This document shows positions 59,894 to 64,000 of a DNA stretch of 64,000 nt, in pieces (position 1 is the stretch's first letter; each line of letters starts with the position of its first letter). Both the position numbers and the translations under genes were made by a program. The notes under the pieces are model-generated. The model did not search any database, was not told where the DNA came from, and saw nothing but the letters and a program-made list of their open reading frames with translations. Source of the DNA: a bacterium (GTDB taxonomy: Bacteria > SZUA-182 > DTGQ01); contig JBFLZW010000013.1 of the NCBI GenBank assembly GCA_040755755.1, forward strand, positions 1 through 64,000. The letters run 5' to 3'.

Positions 59894-61471
59894 ATGAGGA
59901 GAAAGCGATTCGTGATGCTCCTCTTTTTCCTCCATTTCCTTTCATTTCCGTTGCACTCTCCGGGAGAGAAGGGGGCAATGGCTCAAGAGCCCTTCAATCA
60001 GCAGGACGCCGGTTTGCGCCCCCAAAGTGAAGAGACCATTCGCAAGGCTTTTGATTTGGCCGGACAGATTCACTATAGTCATTTCCTCTCGGGTAAGAAC
60101 GAAGATGCCGGGATATCCCTATTGGAGCACCATTATCCGGAAGATAGAAGTGATCCGACTGACCAGATACAAATGTGGATTTGGGGAAGCCGGGAATTGG
60201 GGAAATCTCACTTATCCTGGAAGATCAAGAGCTTTGCTCAAACAAATAGTTCAGAGACGGAGAAGAAAAGCGAGGTTGAGGAAGCCTGCATCACCTGGCC
60301 ATTGCATTCCGAGCTTCGCTTGTCTGCGGGTCAAAAGGTTTTCTCCTGGGGAAAAGCCCGTGCATGGAATCCTCAGGCTTTTATCGATTCTCCTCACGAC
60401 CCTCTCGATTCCGACCCCTCTCATGACGGACTGGTCTTTGGCGGCTTCGAGTATGGACAAAAATACCCTCCGGGGCCTGATCCTCTCCAGGAATTAACCT
60501 TTACTACCCTGATTTTTCCTGTCCAGGAAAGGGTCAACGAAGAATTCGGCCAGCCGAAGAACTGGAACCTGGCAGGAAAGCTTTCCCTCCTGTTCTGGAA
60601 TACGGAGATTGATTTTGTAACCCTGAAAGGGAAAAGCCGTCCGGAGCGTTATGGCTTCAGTTTTTCCCGGCAACTCCGTCCCCGTTGGGAATTCTATGGG
60701 GATTTTGGCATGATCCCGAACAATGAGAAAATCTTTCTCGACCAGTCCGGAGATCTGTGGGAAATCAGCTTTCCGGCCATCTACTCTCTGTGGGGGCTTC
60801 AGTATGAGGGGGGAACTGTCCGCTGGACTGGAGAATACTACCGCAACAAAGCAGGATTTACCCCGGAGGAGATGCGCAGCTACTATCAGTACCTGCACAG
60901 GATAACCGACAGCCAAACGAAGGGAGGTAATAACGAGGCTCTGGCAAGGCGACTGATGACCCTGACCCGGAAATACTACCATCGCCCTGACCTGATGCAG
61001 GTATATGCCTATACCGAGATACTGAAAAGAGGGTTCTTGTGGATTAAGCATCTCACCTCTTCCCTGGCCGGAGTCTGGAACCTTCAGGACCAAAGCTATT
61101 GCCTTTGCCCGCAGTTCCGGTACGATTCACCGCTCAACCTGAGTGTCGGATTGCAAGGTACATTCGCGGGAGGAAAGCCGTTTACCGAATTTGGGGAGAA
61201 GGCCATCCGCTGGTCTGTTGAGGCATCACTGACATACTCTTTTGACCTTCTCATCTATTATCGCTCCAGTCCGAACAGCCCCGGTCGATATCTCAGGGAG
61301 CGGGACCGATACCCAAGGGAAGCGGGCCAGTCATTACGAAAGCCGGACCACTATCCGGATGAGCCGGGCGCATCATCAAATGCACCGGCGGATCATAATC
61401 CGAGGGAGCACGACTACGGCTCCCCCGGACCCTTGGAACCGGACCAAAACTCTGCCGGTTCTCTGAGATAA
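59894..61471 (+). CDS. outer-membrane beta-barrel-like protein, family not recognised
   Basis: A 525-aa protein with signal peptide RRKRFVMLLFFLHFLSFPLH. The mature part shows alternating aromatic/polar strands ending in turns (LHSELRLSAGQKVFSWGKAR; NLAGKLSLLFWNTEIDFVTLKG; RWEFYGDFGM; VRWTGEYYRN; LSVGLQGTFAGG; SVEASLTYSFDLLIYYRSS), as in bacterial outer-membrane porin-like barrels. The last ~75 residues are hydrophilic and repetitive (RYLRERDRYPREAGQ, HYPDEPGASSNAP). It could be a substrate channel. It diverges from the deacetylase gene across 266 bp. Confidence 0.55.
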   Translation: MRRKRFVMLLFFLHFLSFPLHSPGEKGAMAQEPFNQQDAGLRPQSEETIRKAFDLAGQIHYSHFLSGKNEDAGISLLEHHYPEDRSDPTDQIQMWIWGSRELGKSHLSWKIKSFAQTNSSETEKKSEVEEACITWPLHSELRLSAGQKVFSWGKARAWNPQAFIDSPHDPLDSDPSHDGLVFGGFEYGQKYPPGPDPLQELTFTTLIFPVQERVNEEFGQPKNWNLAGKLSLLFWNTEIDFVTLKGKSRPERYGFSFSRQLRPRWEFYGDFGMIPNNEKIFLDQSGDLWEISFPAIYSLWGLQYEGGTVRWTGEYYRNKAGFTPEEMRSYYQYLHRITDSQTKGGNNEALARRLMTLTRKYYHRPDLMQVYAYTEILKRGFLWIKHLTSSLAGVWNLQDQSYCLCPQFRYDSPLNLSVGLQGTFAGGKPFTEFGEKAIRWSVEASLTYSFDLLIYYRSSPNSPGRYLRERDRYPREAGQSLRKPDHYPDEPGASSNAPADHNPREHDYGSPGPLEPDQNSAGSLR

Positions 61472-61485
61472 GGAAGGAGGCTTGA

Positions 61486-63123
61486 TTAGATGGTTCTCAA
61501 CACCGCCAGATAAGCATTGACCAATCCGTAGCCATAGTACTGGTCCCAGCCCACAGTTCCCAGGTCAGTGGCGCTCGTTTCCAGGGTATTGACCACCTGG
61601 AGAGGAGTGAGAGGAAGCGTGCTTTTACTGATGATCAGGGCAGCAACTCCGGAGACCAGGGCAGCGGCAGGAGATGTCCCCTCCATAAAATAATAATAAA
61701 AGGTCGTATAGTTAGGAGAGGCAAAGGTCTGCTGCAGGATGCCATCGCCAAAGCCATCGAGGTTCTGATCAACGGACAGGTCCCCGCCGGGAGAACAGAC
61801 ATCGACATAGATGCCGTAATTGGAATACAGAGGTCTGGTGTAGTCATAGCGGATGGAGCTTACCGACACACACTCCGCGTAGGAGGCAGGATATTCCGGG
61901 ACACTGGAGCCTGCATTACCTGCTGAGCAGATAATGGTCACACCGGCGTTATAGGCATATGTTACCGCGGCGTGTTCGGTTGCGCTTGTACCCGGTCCTC
62001 CGAGGCTCATATTGATGATTCGTGCTCCATTGTTGGCGGCAAAATAGATGCCGTCCGCTTCGGCGCTGATTGCCGTAGAGCCAAGGTTATCCATAACTTT
62101 AACCGGCATGATGGTCGAATTGAAGGCCACCCCGGCCACTCCCAGAAGATTATTGGTAGTCTGAGCAATGCATCCGGCCATGTGAGTTCCATGTCCATAG
62201 TCGTCATCTGGAAAAGCATCGAGATTGACAAAATCATAGCCGGGAGCAAAAAGTGTTCCGGCAAGATCGGGTGCCTTGGCATAGACTCCCGCCGTTTGAT
62301 AAGCCACGCCGGAGTCGAGGAGTGCCACCATCGCCCCGATACCGGTGCTGAAATCCCAGGCAAAGCTGCAATTCAGCCTGGGCAGATGCCACTGATAGGT
62401 ATAGTAAGGGTCATTGGGAATAAGGTGAGCATAGCGATAGAAGTTGGGACTGCAATAGAGGACCGAAGGCTCCAGGGAAAGCTGCAGAGCCATCTCCAGT
62501 ACGGGAACAAAACTTGGTATAGCCAGGAGCTTGAAGCCTGCATAGGGGCTGGTGTATATCTCCTGGCACTGATGGACAGCATAGACCCTGCCCATTTCAG
62601 CCGCAGGAGTGCCGGGCCGGAAAGTGACCAAAATCTGTCCGGGTACATAGCTTGGCTGTCCGGGAATATACGAGTTAAGTGATGCTAGAATGGCCGGGGG
62701 TCCCATCCGAAGCTGACCGGTATCCACCCCCGTAGGCCCCCCGATCGGGAGAGCCGGAAGCGGAGTAAAAGCGACCGAAGCCGCACTACGCCCCGCAGCA
62801 GCCGTAGGGGCAGGCCAGAAGGGATCGACAATGCTCTCCAGGGTCCAGGGTGAGGATGGAAGATAAAATGGCACAGTTGAGCTTCCAGGCAAAGGTGACT
62901 GAGCAGGGGACAGAGGGAATCGCGAGTAAGCGGGCAGGGGAGGTGCCATAAGTGTAGATATCCAGGGCAAACTATACTCCTGGAGAAGGAGCCCTGATGA
63001 ATCAGGCCATACCGAAACAGAATAGGCAATATCGGCCAATAAAAGAAAACTTATTGTTAAAAAAATACCTGCTACCATAACCCTCAACAAAAGACATCGC
63101 TTAAAAAGTTTCATTTTTCTCAT
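61486..63123 (-). CDS. secreted subtilisin-like (S8) serine protease
   Basis: A 545-aa protein from ATG 63123 (AGAGGT 5 nt upstream; the frame is open to 63198 without a ribosome site). The signal peptide CLLLRVMVAGIFLTISFLLL is followed by a Pro-rich prepeptide and a PA/inhibitor-I9-like prodomain (VPGQILVTFRPGTPAAEMGR). The catalytic domain has Asp in ALLDSGVAYQ, His in DYGHGTHMAGCI, the oxyanion Asn in ICSAGNAGSS and Ser in EGTSPAAALVSGVAAL. Likely exported and self-activating. It converges with the outer-membrane protein gene (14 bp apart). A structured RNA-like region precedes it by ~270 nt. Confidence 0.92.
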   Translation of the reverse strand: MRKMKLFKRCLLLRVMVAGIFLTISFLLLADIAYSVSVWPDSSGLLLQEYSLPWISTLMAPPLPAYSRFPLSPAQSPLPGSSTVPFYLPSSPWTLESIVDPFWPAPTAAAGRSAASVAFTPLPALPIGGPTGVDTGQLRMGPPAILASLNSYIPGQPSYVPGQILVTFRPGTPAAEMGRVYAVHQCQEIYTSPYAGFKLLAIPSFVPVLEMALQLSLEPSVLYCSPNFYRYAHLIPNDPYYTYQWHLPRLNCSFAWDFSTGIGAMVALLDSGVAYQTAGVYAKAPDLAGTLFAPGYDFVNLDAFPDDDYGHGTHMAGCIAQTTNNLLGVAGVAFNSTIMPVKVMDNLGSTAISAEADGIYFAANNGARIINMSLGGPGTSATEHAAVTYAYNAGVTIICSAGNAGSSVPEYPASYAECVSVSSIRYDYTRPLYSNYGIYVDVCSPGGDLSVDQNLDGFGDGILQQTFASPNYTTFYYYFMEGTSPAAALVSGVAALIISKSTLPLTPLQVVNTLETSATDLGTVGWDQYYGYGLVNAYLAVLRTI

Positions 63124-63389
63124 CTCACACCTCTTATGGAATAAACTGATCTTATGCATTAGCTCTGAAATTCGGTACTGTTTCTCAATCGTAATCACTC
63201 ACTCCTCCTCCCACCCTTTTCCCCCGCCGGAGAGAGAGGGGAAGTGTGAAGGAGCTATGAATGACTACCCCAATCAGGTAAACAAACTCGGTTGATATTT
63301 TATTGTCAGGGAAGATATAAAATGTAAATATACTTGAATTACAACCAGTTACAACCGATACAGGATGTGCATTGAATATGAGTATAGTA

Positions 63390-63440
63390 CTGCTTCTTCA
63401 GCTACGGCGGCTTTTCACCCGCCGGGTTGCCCGGTGATCC
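63390..63440 (-). ncRNA. candidate structured 5' leader RNA upstream of the S8 protease
   Basis: On the transcribed (minus) strand GGATCACC precedes two overlapping GC-rich hairpins. One is CCGGG-CAA-CCCGG (plus 63422-63434). The other is CGGCGG-gtgaaaag-CCGCCG (plus 63405-63424). They share three bases (63422-63424), so they compete. The region is conserved-looking and lies in the long 5' region of the protease gene. I cannot match it to a named riboswitch; the GACGCAAAGCC core of c-di-GMP-I riboswitches is absent. Confidence 0.35.
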
Positions 63441-63551
63441 TTATAAAGTTTAACATGGTAGGGGTAAAAAAAGCAAATTCTTGAAAACTAAATTTTAGGG
63501 ATCGGTGGAAAGGTTTTATTGGCCCTGCCCGGCTCAGGCTTCGTCGGAGGG

Positions 63552-64000
63552 CTAATCCTGTGCCTGCCCTCTCAGTCGTGCCCAGGTAATGCCCAGATAT
63601 TCGTAAAATACCCGTTCCGCTTTCCGAAGGTTTCCGGCCTTTGGAAAAAACGTCCCGACACTGAGCATTTGCGCATCCTTTGCCAGGTGTCCTGCAGGTG
63701 CCGGAACAGGATTCATTCCAAGCCTTTTAAACATCGCCATCGACCGTGGCATATGCGAGGCCGAGGTCACGAGAATAAACCGGTCCTGGCGGACAATCGG
63801 CTTTATCAGCATGGCCTCATCCCAGGTATCTTTCGATTGAGATTCAAGGATAATATCCCGCTCAGATACCCCAAGCTCCTGAGCTACATCTGCCAAAACC
63901 TGAGCGTGGGAAACCGGATCAAATAACTGTCCGCCGGATAGAATAAGCTTGCTGCCAGCATGCTTTCGATATATCCGGATCCCCTCGACCAGACGAACCA
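63552..64000 (-). CDS. YdcF/SanA-type DUF218 protein, 5' end outside the window
   Basis: The partial frame reads RLVEGIRIYRKHAGSKLILSG (minus strand from 63999), then GGQLFDPVSHAQVLADVA, ILESQSKDTWDEAMLIKPIV, ILVTSASHMPRSMAMFKRLG and PVPAPAGHLAKDA, the DUF218 core. These proteins act in envelope/peptidoglycan-related steps (ElyC, SanA); the exact role is unknown. The start lies beyond base 64000. Confidence 0.85.
   Translation of the reverse strand, partial: VRLVEGIRIYRKHAGSKLILSGGQLFDPVSHAQVLADVAQELGVSERDIILESQSKDTWDEAMLIKPIVRQDRFILVTSASHMPRSMAMFKRLGMNPVPAPAGHLAKDAQMLSVGTFFPKAGNLRKAERVFYEYLGITWARLRGQAQD

Noticed and set aside
63390-63440. c-di-GMP-I (GEMM) riboswitch
   Set aside because: The conserved GACGCAAAGCC core and receptor are missing; only general hairpin similarity.
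1-64000. tRNA, rRNA or replication origin
   Set aside because: No cloverleaf, rRNA segment or DnaA-box cluster was recognised on reading either strand.

Overview
The window looks like a chromosomal segment of a Gram-negative, probably anaerobic bacterium. It has the outer-membrane biogenesis genes lpxD, ompH/skp, bamA, lolD, lolC/E and lnt. It also has a selenocysteine-containing, molybdenum- or tungsten-dependent formate dehydrogenase with molybdate uptake and cofactor-synthesis genes. The run lnt-prfB-lolC-lolD-bamA-ompH-lpxD resembles what is seen in Deltaproteobacteria/Desulfobacterota and related phyla, but the sequence alone does not fix the taxon. Several single-base homopolymer indels could be real decay or assembly errors.

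Region 1 (about 0.4-20.2 kb, minus strand) is the most unusual part. It is one tightly packed eight-gene unit, transcribed from 20.2 kb down to 0.4 kb: DUF4007 protein, 1144-aa P-loop ATPase, PAPS-reductase/DndC-like enzyme, 799-aa P-loop ATPase (DptF-like position), 556-aa protein (DptG-like position), 1770-aa protein with a PD-(D/E)XK nuclease signature plus a HerA/FtsK-type ATPase (DptH-like), a second DUF4007-like protein, and a 1441-aa P-loop ATPase. The set resembles DNA phosphorothioation/Dnd(Dpt) restriction and BREX but is neither: no DndB/D/E, PglZ, BrxL or DNA methyltransferase is present in the window. I infer a phage-defence or DNA-modification system of hybrid design, in which two DUF4007+ATPase modules bracket a sulfur-chemistry enzyme and a DndFGH-like effector set.

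Region 2 (20.2-21.5 kb) is a junction zone with a glycine-rich ORF and a 145-bp miniature inverted-repeat element with a target duplication. Region 3 (21.5-33.8 kb, minus strand) is an envelope-biogenesis supercluster (yidD, pgsA, lnt, prfB, lolC/E, lolD, clpC, bamA, ompH, lpxD). prfB carries the classical programmed +1 frameshift. The usual fabZ-lpxA continuation after lpxD is missing; the mobile junction and defence operon lie there instead.

Region 4 (34.1-36.9 kb, plus) has an HU/IHF-type protein and a secreted MXAN_6640-like metalloprotease. Region 5 (37-42 kb) is a graveyard of mobile and defence-type genes: an IS5-family remnant, the C-terminal piece of an MmeI-type restriction-modification enzyme, a UPF0175 antitoxin, a PIN toxin broken by a 20-bp tandem duplication, a PLD-like gene with a one-base slip, a HEPN gene with a one-base insertion, and several miniature inverted repeats.

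Region 6 (42-46 kb) has a glycosyltransferase, a FetAB-like ABC exporter, a TsaC/YciO protein and a methyltransferase. Region 7 (46.4-56.9 kb) is a molybdenum/formate region: FmdE-like protein, Sec-formate dehydrogenase with a visible SECIS hairpin, NuoE-like subunit, ModA, ModB, ModC (frameshifted in an A9 tract), a DUF433/DUF5615 pair, MoaA, a MobB-MobA fusion and MoeA. These genes would import molybdate, build the molybdopterin cofactor and load it into the dehydrogenase.

Region 8 (57-64 kb) encodes envelope and secreted proteins: a proline-rich 15-aa-repeat protein, a degenerate NodB-type deacetylase, an outer-membrane barrel-like protein, a subtilisin-like protease with a structured 5' region, and a partial YdcF/DUF218 protein.
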